Shown here: one piece after another, positions 9,207 to 19,000 of the stretch
How the letters are laid out: the number at the start of each line of letters is the position of its first letter
How positions within the stretch are numbered: the stretch's first letter is position 1
From: Flavobacterium sp. JAS
GTDB lineage: Bacteria > Bacteroidota > Bacteroidia > Flavobacteriales > Flavobacteriaceae
Reading direction: 5' to 3'
NCBI RefSeq assembly: GCF_020991455.1
Contig: NZ_JAJMOX010000001.1
Location: 310,001-374,000 of the forward strand
DNA: 64,000 nt
The notes under the pieces: generated by a model
Seen by the model: the letters and a program-made list of their open reading frames with translations, nothing else
What the model was told of the DNA's origin: nothing
Database searches by the model: none
Position numbers and translations under genes: made by a program

Positions 9207-9370
9207 TTTTATCCCGTAGGGATTTCATGTTGGTAGAAATATTCAAGGTATTATAGGCATTTGTCCCGTTAGGGACTACATGTTATTGCGTATTGGTGTA
9301 GTCCCTAACGGGACAAATGATCAAAATGAATGTTGTTTTTCTACCAACATGAAATCCCTGCGGGATAAAA
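9207..9370. repeat. Nested double inverted repeat (164 bp)
   Basis: The outer arms at 9207-9239 and 9338-9370 are 33 bases each with one mismatch (TTTTATCCCGTAGGG and complement at the ends). Inside them a second pair at 9258-9280 and 9297-9319 is a perfect 23-base inverted repeat (CATTTGTCCCGTTAGGGAC). The unit fills most of the 376-base gap between the M1 peptidase terminator and the AhpD-like gene and contains no coding sequence. Confidence 0.9.
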
Positions 9371-9405
9371 AAATCCCCGAATTATCGATATGGATAATCG
9401 GGGAT
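9368..9405 (-). terminator. Terminator of the M1 aminopeptidase gene
   Basis: ATCCCCGA at 9373-9380 pairs with TCGGGGAT at 9398-9405, extended by TTATC/GATAA. On the minus strand a run of seven T follows. It lies 40 bases beyond the stop. Confidence 0.8.
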
Positions 9406-9445
9406 ATAAACTGTAAAATTGTAAACTGTTTACTGTAACTGAAAA

Positions 9446-11296
9446 CTATTTCAATAAATCTCCAACAGCTTGAACCGTTGTCGCGTGATAACCTGATTTT
9501 GCTTTATCAAAAATTTGTTTTGCCCAAACTTTCCCTTCTGGAGTTTTAACAAGTTCTTTATAAAGAGTCATTAAAGATCCCGTTCTGCTGGTTGCGATCA
9601 TGAATTGCTCGATTGCAGGATAAGCCGTTTTGTATTGATGACGAATTGCCTGAACAAACCATTGGCGTTTGATTACGAAGTTTCCGTTTTTAGTAAAACT
9701 GAATTCGGCATCAATTGCAGCCATTTCTTCAGCAGTCATATCAGCTGGTAAATAATCAATAAAATGCTGTTTTTCTGTAGTCGATTTTATTTTTTGACTC
9801 AATCCTTTTACGCCTGTTTTTCTCCATTCTTTTTGAATGTTATCAATTGCAGTAAAATCATCAGAATGAACAGAAGTAATATTAGATGGAACTCCCGGTT
9901 TGTAAATCCACTCGTCTAGTTTAATTTTATCGGCAAGGGCTTTATCTCCTTTAATAAGATTATCGTTTATATATTTTACAAAATCTTCTGTTGTAATAGA
10001 CTGAAAAGCATGTGCATCAAAATAATTTTTAATAAACGGATCAAATTTTTCGCGTCCAACAGCTTGTTCAATTACCTTCAGAAAATTGTATCCTTTTACA
10101 TAGGGAATTTGGCTAATTCCGTCATCAGGATTTCTTCCCGTAAGGCTAACTTTTAATCTTGTGTCTGGATTTGTTGCGCCATATTCGGCAATATTATCGT
10201 CTAAGTCTTTACGGGTTAGAACATCTTGCATTTCAGCTTCTTCTTTCCCAAAAATTTCTTCTCCAATTCTGTGTTCTACATAAGTAGTAAAGCCTTCGTT
10301 TAACCAAATATCATCCCAAGTTGCGTTTGTAACTAAATTTCCGCTCCAGCTATGACCTAATTCATGCGCCAATAAACTCGTTAAAGAACGATCTCCGGCA
10401 ATAACGCCAGGAGTAAGGAAAGTTAAATTTGGGTTTTCCATTCCGCCATAAGGGAAACTTGGAGGTAAAACCAATACATCATAACGTCCCCAACGGTATG
10501 GTCCGTAAAGTTTTTCGGCAGCAACGACCATTTTTCCTAATTCGGCAAATTCCCAAGCTGCTTTTTTAATTAAAGATGGTTCTGCATAAACTCCGGTTCT
10601 GTTGTCTATTGCTTTGAATTCGATGTCTCCAACTGCAATTGCCATTAAATAAGAAGGAATTGCTTTGTCTTGTTTGAAAGTATAAACTCCTGTGTCATTT
10701 TTTTGTTGCGGATTTACCGATGCGCTCATTGCGGCCATTAAATCCTTAGGAACTGTAACTTTTGCATTATAAGTAAAACGTACTCCCGGTGAATCCTGAC
10801 ATGGAATCCAGGTACGTGACCAAATACTTTCTCCTTGAGAGAAAACGAAAGGTTTCTTTTTATCGGCAGTTTGTTCCGGTGTTAGCCATTGTAAAGCAAC
10901 AGCATCTTTAGTTGTGCTATAATAGATGTTTACTTTAGTGGTATTTGGTTCAATAGTAATTTTAAGAGGTTTTCCGTGAAATTCAGCGGCTGCACCAAGT
11001 TCAAATTTAGTTTCTTTTTCGTCGTCACCTAAAGTCACTTTAGTAACGTTTAAGGTGTTTTCGTCGAAGATAATTTCGTTTCCTTTGCTGATATTGTCAA
11101 TTAACCAGGAAGCTTTTCCTGAAATAGTTTGAGTGTCAAAATCGACTTTAATGTCAAGATCTAAATGTTTAACAACGGCCAATTCTGGTTTAGAATAGGA
11201 GTGCTCGTCTTTGACAGTCGTGGTTTTTTCTGTCTGGTCTTTCTTCTGACACGCCAGCGCTGTCAAGAATAAAGTTACAAGGATTATTTTTTTCAT
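9446..11296 (-). CDS. M1-family (leukotriene A4 hydrolase-like) aminopeptidase lipoprotein
   Basis: A zinc aminopeptidase of 616 aa that trims N-terminal residues from peptides. The leader MKKIILVTLFLTALACQKKD ends in a lipobox with Cys16, so it should be lipid-anchored in the envelope. The M1 signature is complete: GGMEN at 284-288, HELGH at 311-315 and the third zinc ligand Glu334 in WLNEGF. The length and the short helical C-terminal domain (about 490-616) fit the LTA4-hydrolase-like subgroup, not long PepN. It is monocistronic, downstream of the PDH genes on the same strand but separated from them by a terminator position of its own at 9368-9405. Confidence 0.93.
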   Translation of the reverse strand: MKKIILVTLFLTALACQKKDQTEKTTTVKDEHSYSKPELAVVKHLDLDIKVDFDTQTISGKASWLIDNISKGNEIIFDENTLNVTKVTLGDDEKETKFELGAAAEFHGKPLKITIEPNTTKVNIYYSTTKDAVALQWLTPEQTADKKKPFVFSQGESIWSRTWIPCQDSPGVRFTYNAKVTVPKDLMAAMSASVNPQQKNDTGVYTFKQDKAIPSYLMAIAVGDIEFKAIDNRTGVYAEPSLIKKAAWEFAELGKMVVAAEKLYGPYRWGRYDVLVLPPSFPYGGMENPNLTFLTPGVIAGDRSLTSLLAHELGHSWSGNLVTNATWDDIWLNEGFTTYVEHRIGEEIFGKEEAEMQDVLTRKDLDDNIAEYGATNPDTRLKVSLTGRNPDDGISQIPYVKGYNFLKVIEQAVGREKFDPFIKNYFDAHAFQSITTEDFVKYINDNLIKGDKALADKIKLDEWIYKPGVPSNITSVHSDDFTAIDNIQKEWRKTGVKGLSQKIKSTTEKQHFIDYLPADMTAEEMAAIDAEFSFTKNGNFVIKRQWFVQAIRHQYKTAYPAIEQFMIATSRTGSLMTLYKELVKTPEGKVWAKQIFDKAKSGYHATTVQAVGDLLK

Positions 11297-11334
11297 TTTT
11301 AAGAGATGTTGAATTTAAGGATGAAAATTAAACA

Positions 11335-11370
11335 AAAAATCCCGTTTTGAATAAACAAAACGGGATTTTA
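11335..11370 (-). terminator. Terminator of the pdhA-pdhC transcript
   Basis: AAAATCCCGTTTTG pairs with CAAAACGGGATTTT around a six-base loop (about 11336-11369). On the minus strand the stem is followed by TTTTTTG. It lies in the 115-base gap after the E2 stop. Confidence 0.85.
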
Positions 11371-11411
11371 TTATGAATTACCTTCGATTTAGCTCAGGCT
11401 GACAATGAAAA

Positions 11412-13061
11412 TTATGCCAACATTGTAACTGGGCTTTCGATGTATTGTTTTAATGTTTGTAAAAATTGAGCGCCAGTTGCACCGTCAATTGTTCTGTGGT
11501 CACAAGCTAATGATAACATCATTGTGTTTCCTACTACAATCTGACCGTTTTTAACTACTGGTTTCTCAACAATTGCACCTACAGAAAGGATGGCAGAGTT
11601 TGGTTGATTGATAATTGAATTGAATTCAGTGATACCAAACATTCCAAGGTTAGATACTGTAAAAGTACTTCCTTCCATTTCTTGTGGTCCAAGTTTTTTG
11701 TTTTTAGCTCTTCCTGCAAGATCTCTTACTGAAGCTCCAATTTGAGATAAACTCATAGCATCAGTAAATTTCAATACAGGTACTACTAATCCGTCTTCAA
11801 CTGCTACGGCAACACCAATGTTAACATGGTGGTTGATGATGATAGCATCTTCTTTCCACTGAGAGTTAATTTTTGGATGTTTTTTCAAGGCTAAAGCACA
11901 AGCTTTAATTACCATATCGTTGAAAGATACTTTTGTATCAGGAACAGTATTGATTGTCGCTCTTGCGCCCATTGCTTCGTCCATGCTTACTTCGATCACT
12001 AAGTTGTAGTGAGGTGCTGTAAATAAAGATTCTGCTAAACGTTTTGCGATAATTTTACGCATTTGAGAGTTTTTGATCTCTTCTGTGAAAACTTCTCCAG
12101 CGGGAACAAATACTTTTGGTGCAGCAGGAGCATCAGTTTCAGCTTTTGGTGCAGCAGAAGTTGCTGTTGCGGCTGGTTGTTGTGCTTGCGCAGATGGAGT
12201 AAAGTTTTCGATATCGCTTTTTACGATACGTCCGTTTTCTCCGGAACCTTTAACTTGTGTTAATTGAATTCCTTTGTCAGAAGCGATTTTCTTAGCTAAT
12301 GGTGAAGCTAAAATTCTTCCTCCGTTTGAAGTTTCAGCAACAACTTCTGGTGCTTTTTCAGCAGCAGGAGCAGCTTTTACTTCTTCTGTAGCAGGAGCAC
12401 TTGCAGTACCTCCGGCAGTATAATTTGCAGAAATTCCAGAAATGTCAGTTCCAGCAGGTCCAATGATGGCTAATAAGCTATCAACAGGAGCTGTACTTCC
12501 TTCTTGAATTCCAATGTATAATAATGTTCCAGCATTGAAAGACTCAAACTCCATAGTCGCTTTGTCAGTTTCAATTTCTGCTAATATATCTCCTTCAGCA
12601 ACAGTATCACCTACTTTTTTCAACCAGGTTGCTACAGTTCCTTCCGTCATAGTGTCGCTCAAACGTGGCATAGTTACTACTATAACACCTTTTGGTAATT
12701 CAGTTGCAGCTTTTGCAGGAGCAGCTGTTTCTGTTTTTGCTTCCGCAGCCGGAGCAGCTTCCGCTTTAGGAGCTTCCGTGGCAGGAGCAGGACCACCAGC
12801 TAAAAGAGCAGAAATATCTTCTCCTTCGTTACCAATGATTGCTAATAATGAATCAACCGGAGCAGTTTCTCCAGCTTGAATTCCGATATGTAAAAGAGTT
12901 CCTTCGTTGAAAGACTCAAATTCCATTGTTGCTTTATCTGTTTCAATTTCAGCAAGGATATCTCCTTCGCTAATTTTGTCGCCTACTTTTTTTAACCAAG
13001 TCGCTACCGTACCTTCCGTCATAGTATCGCTCAAGCGAGGCATTGTTACTTTTATCGCCAT
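11412..13061 (-). CDS. pdhC: Pyruvate dehydrogenase E2, dihydrolipoamide acetyltransferase with two lipoyl domains
   Basis: The core of the pyruvate dehydrogenase complex, transferring the acetyl group to CoA. The domain order is lipoyl 1 (residues 1-80, lipoyl-Lys43 in ETDKATMEF), an Ala/Pro/Glu linker, lipoyl 2 (about 125-200, Lys167 in the identical ETDKATMEF), a linker, a peripheral-subunit-binding domain (about 248-285, ILASPLAKKIASDKGI) and the catalytic domain. The active-site DHRTIDG motif (His522, Asp526) is near the end. The length of 549 aa fits a two-lipoyl enzyme. The two lipoyl domains are very similar even at DNA level, which suggests a recent or homogenised duplication. It is six bases downstream of the E1-alpha gene, in one transcript. 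Confidence 0.96.
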   Translation of the reverse strand: MAIKVTMPRLSDTMTEGTVATWLKKVGDKISEGDILAEIETDKATMEFESFNEGTLLHIGIQAGETAPVDSLLAIIGNEGEDISALLAGGPAPATEAPKAEAAPAAEAKTETAAPAKAATELPKGVIVVTMPRLSDTMTEGTVATWLKKVGDTVAEGDILAEIETDKATMEFESFNAGTLLYIGIQEGSTAPVDSLLAIIGPAGTDISGISANYTAGGTASAPATEEVKAAPAAEKAPEVVAETSNGGRILASPLAKKIASDKGIQLTQVKGSGENGRIVKSDIENFTPSAQAQQPAATATSAAPKAETDAPAAPKVFVPAGEVFTEEIKNSQMRKIIAKRLAESLFTAPHYNLVIEVSMDEAMGARATINTVPDTKVSFNDMVIKACALALKKHPKINSQWKEDAIIINHHVNIGVAVAVEDGLVVPVLKFTDAMSLSQIGASVRDLAGRAKNKKLGPQEMEGSTFTVSNLGMFGITEFNSIINQPNSAILSVGAIVEKPVVKNGQIVVGNTMMLSLACDHRTIDGATGAQFLQTLKQYIESPVTMLA

Positions 13062-13067
13062 GATATA

Positions 13068-14066
13068 TTATAGTTTATGAGGTGTGAATGGATAGTCTTC
13101 TTGTGCGTATACTACATCGTATAATTGTTGCAATTCAGGATATGGAGATTCTTCAGCGAATTTCACACATTCTTCAACCAGGTCTTTAACTCTTTGGTCA
13201 ATTGCTTCAATTTCTTCTTCTGTAGCATATTTTTGATCCATAATTACATCTAAAACCTGAGTAATAGGGTCAATTTTTTTGTATTCTTCAACCTCTTCTT
13301 TAGAACGGTATAATTGTGCATCAGACATAGAGTGTCCTCTGTAACGGTACGTTTTCATTTCAAGGAAAGTTGGTCCGTCACCACGACGAGCCCTATCAAT
13401 AGCTTCTGTCATTGCTTCAGCAACTTTTACAGGATTCATTCCGTCAACTGGCCCGCAAGGCATTTCGTATCCTAAACCAAGTTTCCAGATATCAGTGTGG
13501 TTTGCAGTTCTTTCAACAGAAGTTCCCATTGCATAACCGTTGTTTTCAACGATAAATACAACTGGTAATTTCCATAGCATCGCCATGTTGAAAGCTTCGT
13601 GTAATGAACCTTGTCTAGCAGCACCATCACCAAAATAAGTCATAGTAACTCCGCCAGTTTCAAAATATTTATCAGCAAAAGCTAAACCAGCTCCTACCGG
13701 AATTTGTCCACCTACGATTCCGTGACCTCCGTAAAAACGGTGTTCTTTAGAGAAAATGTGCATAGAACCTCCCATACCTTTAGAAGTTCCTGTTGCTTTT
13801 CCTAAAAGTTCAGCCATTACACGTCTAGGATCAACTCCCATACCAATTGGCTGTACGTGGTTTCTGTAAGCAGTAATCATTTTGTCTTTGGTCAAGTCCA
13901 TAGCGTGCAAAGCACCCGCTAATACAGCTTCCTGACCATTATATAAGTGTAGAAAACCTCTAACTTTTTGTTGAATGTATAATGCTGCAAGTTTGTCTTC
14001 AAACTTTCTCCAAAGTAGCATGTCTTCGTACCACTTTAAATATACTTCTTTTGTAACTTCTTTCAT
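13068..14066 (-). CDS. pdhA: Pyruvate dehydrogenase E1 component, alpha subunit
   Basis: The thiamine-diphosphate subunit that decarboxylates pyruvate. The 332 aa sequence holds the TPP-binding motif from FGDGAARQGSLHEAFN (about residues 145-160) to VENNGYAMGT (about 173-182), and the phosphorylation-loop-like region YRYRGHSMSDAQ. It is an alpha-type subunit of the alpha2beta2 kind, but no beta subunit gene lies beside it: the next gene downstream is E2 (six bases away) and upstream is cdd. The beta subunit must be encoded elsewhere, an arrangement I believe is usual in flavobacteria. Identification is secure. Confidence 0.96.
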   Translation of the reverse strand: MKEVTKEVYLKWYEDMLLWRKFEDKLAALYIQQKVRGFLHLYNGQEAVLAGALHAMDLTKDKMITAYRNHVQPIGMGVDPRRVMAELLGKATGTSKGMGGSMHIFSKEHRFYGGHGIVGGQIPVGAGLAFADKYFETGGVTMTYFGDGAARQGSLHEAFNMAMLWKLPVVFIVENNGYAMGTSVERTANHTDIWKLGLGYEMPCGPVDGMNPVKVAEAMTEAIDRARRGDGPTFLEMKTYRYRGHSMSDAQLYRSKEEVEEYKKIDPITQVLDVIMDQKYATEEEIEAIDQRVKDLVEECVKFAEESPYPELQQLYDVVYAQEDYPFTPHKL

Positions 14067-14201
14067 CTGAATTCTTTCTTTTGCTAAAGTTTGTTTGTGT
14101 TATCAATTGTTGCCTATAACGCAAAATAGTTTCCTCCCACAAATTTGCGCCCGAAAGGTCGGGATGCAAAAATAAGACATTCCTATTAAGAAGTAAAATT
14201 T

Positions 14202-14224
14202 AAAAGCCACTTTTTGGCTTTTTT
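14202..14224 (-). terminator. Short hairpin terminator after cdd
   Basis: AAAAGCCA and TGGCTTTT form a stem around CTTTT at 14202-14222. It starts directly after the cdd stop and would also read on the opposite strand. Confidence 0.6.
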
Positions 14225-14707
14225 TTACAAGAACTTTTTATCAAACATAAAAGGAAGTAAATTTTTTAGGGATGCCGATTGGTAAACTTCTCCAATTTCG
14301 CCCATAAAATAAATTTCGATAGGGGTCTCTTGCTTGATTTCGTATTCTGCAATTGATTGACGACAAGAACCACAAGGCGGAATTGGTGCTGTAGTTTGGT
14401 TTGTGTCTGAGGCTGCTGTAATAGCCATTTTTACAATTTTTGCCTCCGGGTAAATACTTCCTGCGTAAAAAATTGCTACACGTTCTGCGCATAATCCTGA
14501 CGGATAAGCTGCATTTTCCTGATTTGAACCTAGTACTATTTTTCCGTTATCGAGTAATAATGCCGCTCCAACTCTAAATTGTGAGTAGGGTGCGTAAGCT
14601 TTCTTGCGGATTTCGATAGCTTCGTTCATTAGGTCTTGTGTGTCTTTTGATAATTCATTTAAACTGTCAAAAACTTTAAATGATGATGTAACGCTTATTT
14701 CTTTCAT
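14225..14707 (-). CDS. cdd: Cytidine deaminase
   Basis: Deaminates cytidine and deoxycytidine to uridine forms in pyrimidine salvage. The zinc site is complete: CAER at 73-76 supplies Cys73 and the proton-shuttle Glu75, and PCGSC at 111-115 supplies Cys112 and Cys115. At 160 aa it is a single-domain (tetrameric) type, slightly longer at the N-terminus than the ~130 aa enzymes. It lies between porV and pdhA on the same strand with terminator-like hairpins on both sides, so it is probably its own transcription unit. Confidence 0.95.
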   Translation of the reverse strand: MKEISVTSSFKVFDSLNELSKDTQDLMNEAIEIRKKAYAPYSQFRVGAALLLDNGKIVLGSNQENAAYPSGLCAERVAIFYAGSIYPEAKIVKMAITAASDTNQTTAPIPPCGSCRQSIAEYEIKQETPIEIYFMGEIGEVYQSASLKNLLPFMFDKKFL

Positions 14708-14721
14708 TTCTTTTTATGGGA

Positions 14722-14761
14722 AAAAAAATCCAAATTTCTAAATAGTTAGAAATTTGGATTG
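14722..14761 (-). terminator. Terminator of porU-porV
   Basis: AATCCAAATTTCTAA and its complement form a 15-bp stem around ATAG. On the minus strand a run of eight T follows. It lies 27 bases after the porV stop. Confidence 0.88.
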
Positions 14762-14787
14762 TAATTATTTTTTTAAATTTTTAGGAT

Positions 14788-15996
14788 CTAGTAAACTTCA
14801 TATTTGTCGCCAAAGTTAAACGTTAAAGAAAAACGAAGTGTGTTTTCTAACGGATTTTTAACTTTTGATGCTGAGAATAGATATGAAACGTCAACTTTTA
14901 CAACATTGTATTTGAAACCTGCTCCTAGAGAAAAGAATCTTTTTGCTCCTTTTTCAGGGCTTTCATGATAATATCCTAAACGCATTGCAAAAGCATCCTG
15001 ATACATATATTCTCCGGCAACACTATAAGTGATTTCTTTTAGTTCTTCGCTAAAACCACCCGGAGCGTCTCCAAATGATTTGAAAATTCCAGAAACCCAA
15101 CCAATGTCATTGTAGTTTTTGTAGTTTATTGAATTCGCTTCTTGCTGAGAAATATCTCCCGGATCTGTAAAGTCTCCGTCTCCGTTTGCATCTACAGGGG
15201 TTCCTGGTCCCGGTGGAGTTGGTACCAGAAGTTTAGTGAATTCAAGGCTAAGAGCAAATTTATTGTAGTCGTCAAAAATAAAATCAAAACCACCACCAAC
15301 TCTTAAATTAGCCGGTAAAAAGTTTGAGCTTAAATCATCATTGTCATAGCTTATTTTTGGACCAAGATTTTGCATGTTAAATCCGGCTCTCCATCTTCCG
15401 TTAAAGTCAGAGTAAGCAATTTCTTCAGATTGATAGAATCCGGCAACATCCACTGCGAAAGAACTTGCAGATGATGCGTCAACTTCTTCAGATACAATTT
15501 TTAAATTTGAATTAATATAACGTGCTGCTACTGACATTGAGAATGTTTCGCTCAATTTTAGAGAATAAGATCCATCAAGGGTAAATTCATTTGGCGATAC
15601 TGTTCTGGTAGCTTCACTTGGATCTCCGGTTGTTCGGAGTTCGATATCTCCAAAACCAAAATAACGAAAACTTCCTGCAAAGGCGCTTCGGTCGTTGATT
15701 TTGTTGTAATAGGTCACCTGGCCAAGAGAAATATCATTGGCAAGATCTGTCAAATAAGGAGTGTAGCTGATTGAGAATCCTTGCTTATCTACCGAAAAAG
15801 CATATTTCGCGGGATTCCACTGTTGTGAGAAAACGTCAGACGAAGTGGCTACTCCCTGATCTGCTAAGCCTGCCGCTCGGGCATCTGCTGCGACTAATAA
15901 AAATGGAACTCCAGTTGTAATAGGTCGAACAAGTTCTTGGGCTTTTGCGTATGAAACAATTAAAAAACAAATTAATAAAAGTGATAGTTTTTTCAT
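14788..15996 (-). CDS. porV: Type IX secretion outer-membrane shuttle protein PorV (LptO)
   Basis: PorV is a FadL-like 14-strand beta-barrel that carries T9SS cargo from the translocon to the PorU sortase. The 402 aa product has a signal peptide (MKKLSLLLICFLIVSYAKAQ), the conserved N-terminal plug start PITTGVPFLLVAADARAAGLADQGVATS, and alternating strands that end in the aromatic-rich LRFSLTFNFGDKYEVY. Length and ends match flavobacterial PorV. It sits 41 bases downstream of porU in the same direction, which is the known gene order, and the pair shares a terminator at 14722-14761. Confidence 0.95.
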   Translation of the reverse strand: MKKLSLLLICFLIVSYAKAQELVRPITTGVPFLLVAADARAAGLADQGVATSSDVFSQQWNPAKYAFSVDKQGFSISYTPYLTDLANDISLGQVTYYNKINDRSAFAGSFRYFGFGDIELRTTGDPSEATRTVSPNEFTLDGSYSLKLSETFSMSVAARYINSNLKIVSEEVDASSASSFAVDVAGFYQSEEIAYSDFNGRWRAGFNMQNLGPKISYDNDDLSSNFLPANLRVGGGFDFIFDDYNKFALSLEFTKLLVPTPPGPGTPVDANGDGDFTDPGDISQQEANSINYKNYNDIGWVSGIFKSFGDAPGGFSEELKEITYSVAGEYMYQDAFAMRLGYYHESPEKGAKRFFSLGAGFKYNVVKVDVSYLFSASKVKNPLENTLRFSLTFNFGDKYEVY

Positions 15997-16037
15997 TTAT
16001 GTAGCTAATGGTATTTATAATGCAAATATATAGATTA

Positions 16038-19000
16038 TTATAGAATGACAAGCTTTTCGTATTTTTCTGCCTTTTTATTTGTTAAATTGGATTTTACGGT
16101 GAGCTTGTAAATATAAACTCCTTTCCCAATTCGATCTCCAAAATCGTCTTTCCCATCCCATGTTATTTCTCTGGATAAAAAACCTTCTGTTGTTATGATT
16201 TGGTTTTTTGTCCATACTACTTTTCCGGTAATGGTCATCACTTGAACCTGCACATCAAGCGGTTCGTAAGGTCTGTTGTGAGAAAACCAAAATTGGGTAT
16301 AAGTCGAAAAAGGATTTGGGTAATTAAGAACGTGTGTTAATGTTAGGGAGTCGTCTCCAACAACTGTAAATTGTATTTCACTTGTTACTGGATTGTTATA
16401 AACGTCCCATGCAGTAAAGCTTATAGTATGTAATCCAGGTGCTAAATCTCTTAAGGGGAAACGTAAATTTCCGTTGGTGTAATCGTCTAATTTTGTTTGA
16501 TAATAATCATTTAAAATGTACGGATTACTTACATCTCCATCTAAAATCGCTACAATGTCATGTCCAATTCCGCTTGCTGTATTGATCCCGTTTTCATCTT
16601 CAAGAAAAGCCAATAAAAATGGCGATTCGTTTGTGATTCCACCTGATACAAAAGTTTCATCGTTCATATATAACTTAACTTTTGGATTAATATTGTCCTG
16701 AGGTGCATTTTCATTTATTCCTCCTATTTTAATAATGCTGTTGTAGCCGGCTTGGTTTTCCAGGGTCCCGGTTTTCTTTGAGTAAAAACTAATTCTTCCG
16801 TTGTCGACAGGAATTCGAATGTCTCTCGGGACAACAAAACTAAATTCGAACTGGCCATTTGTTACTGAGGCGTTTCCTCTAAAAATGGTTTCTCCAAGAG
16901 TTTTAAATGACATTGCAGGGCTATATCCATCATTATTTAGGGTAGAAGTTGTGATTAACTTATCGAAAATTGCTGTTGCTAATTCTCCGTTATAATTACT
17001 TAAAATAGCATTGTTTTCATCTGTAACTTCTCCTGTAATTTTGATTTTAGCCAAAGATTTAAAATCAGGAATCGTTTGTGAAATCACAACATCATTTACT
17101 TTTGTTAAATTTATTCGCGGTTTTGCGATAGCGAGCATTAAAGCAGGATCTCCTATATAAAAAACAACATTACTCGAGGAGCTTGGGTTTTCGTTTTTTG
17201 AAATTCGGAGTGCTTCTGCAATTGTGGTGTATTGATTTGATCTGTAAGAAAGTAAATTTTTACTAAGGCTGTCATTGAAATTTTCACCATTAAATTGTCC
17301 AATAGCTCTAATTGTCGTTACCATCGAGATTGCGCCTCCTTTTGGATTCCAAAAAGTATATTCGCCTGCTGTTGGCCTTGTTGGGTCGTCGAATCGCGAA
17401 AATTCGCAGGTAATGGTTATAAATAAAGGATATTTGTATTGATTGTTTAGGTTTTGTCCGTCTGCTTTTTCCCAAATTCTTTCGCTAGCCAAGCCGTCTT
17501 CGCCACCGTGTCCCAGATAATTGAAAACTAAAGCTCCTTTTTCGAAAGCATCAAATAAATCTGTTTTGGCTTTTGGATATCGCGAACCTCCTGCGGAAGC
17601 TTCCTGAGTATAAGAATCCAGAATTATTTTGTCAATATTAAAAAAAGGCTTTTCGGTGCCAATAACATCCGCAAGATTGTTTTGACGTGATTGTATGGTT
17701 GCATCCGAGCTTTGGTCAGAATCATCGCTGATTAAAACAAAATTGTTTCTCCAATTACCGTAAGATTTAGAATCGTGATATTCTAAAACTTTATTGACCA
17801 TTTCTGCGGCTTGTGAGTTGTTTGATACTAACATTCTTCCCACTGCAATATCAATTCCTCCAAAAAATGAAATAATATTTCCTTCATCAGGATCCATAAG
17901 TCCGTAAAAATCGTCTGAAGCAAATGATGCTTCTCCAGTTGAATTGCTAATTATAGAATGATATATAGGTACAATGTTGGTATTGTTCGAAATTCGGTCT
18001 TTATAGTCGTAAGAAGCGTCTCCGAATAAATTCACATATTTTATTTTCCTTTCTGTAGAAGAAGCATTTTCGTAGATGTATTTTATGCAGTTTCTAATGG
18101 CCGAAATATCCTGTTTTCCTGAAGAGAATTCCTGATAGATATTTTCTAATGAAATCACTTTTACATTCAAATGAGAATAAGTTCTGTGAAAAACAGCTAA
18201 TTTTTCTGCTTGAGATTGTAAAGATTTGGGTGTGATAATTACATAATCTATATCTTGAAAGCTATTTTGGGTGTTTTTAAAAAGAGTTCCTTTTAGATTT
18301 TGGTTTGCGATTTTTGATTGACTTTCTTTTAAAGGTGTAAAATAATCTGATGGATCAACAGCAATATATTTTCTAATTTCTCCCAAAGTAGCCTTAAAGC
18401 TAAAAGTGGCTTGATTTGGATTTTCAATTTTTGATACATTATATAGGTCTGTAATGTCCCATATTTGAGAAATTCCCGCTGCGTTTCCGATGGTGTAATT
18501 TACAATTCCGGCAGTTGAACCCGCTAAGTTGTATTGAAATTTAAATTGTTTACCAAAACCAAGAAGTTTTCTTTTTGCAGTTAAATTGATATAATCCAGA
18601 TATCCTTTTGATCCGGGAACGCCATTATTGTTGTAGGTTAGTTTGATTTTTATATTGTCAGTGCCAGTAAATGTACTGTTTGAAGGAAGTTTTCCGTTGT
18701 AGAATTTTATGTCAGAACTCGCTGCCAATGCATTAAAATTAATGATGCCAACATTTTGTCCATTTGTAAAAACAGTAAACGAAGTAGGTGTGTAGGCTGC
18801 TGAAGCTGCGTTTAGCTCTATCTTTATAGGAGTAGAAGTTTCAAGATTAGGAAAATTGAACTCAAATTCCTGTTCTTGATTAATATCGAAGGATTCTCCG
18901 AGCCATTCACGTCCTAAATGAGCAATGTTTGTTAAGTCGACTTCGTGATATTGATAGTCGTCAAAAGTTGTTAGGTTCAGTGTGCTGTTTCCTGTAGGCT

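Noticed and set aside
12514..12879. 121-residue open frame on the plus strand inside E2
   Set aside because: It is antisense to the lipoyl domains and Ala/Ser rich only because the real gene has Ala/Pro linkers.
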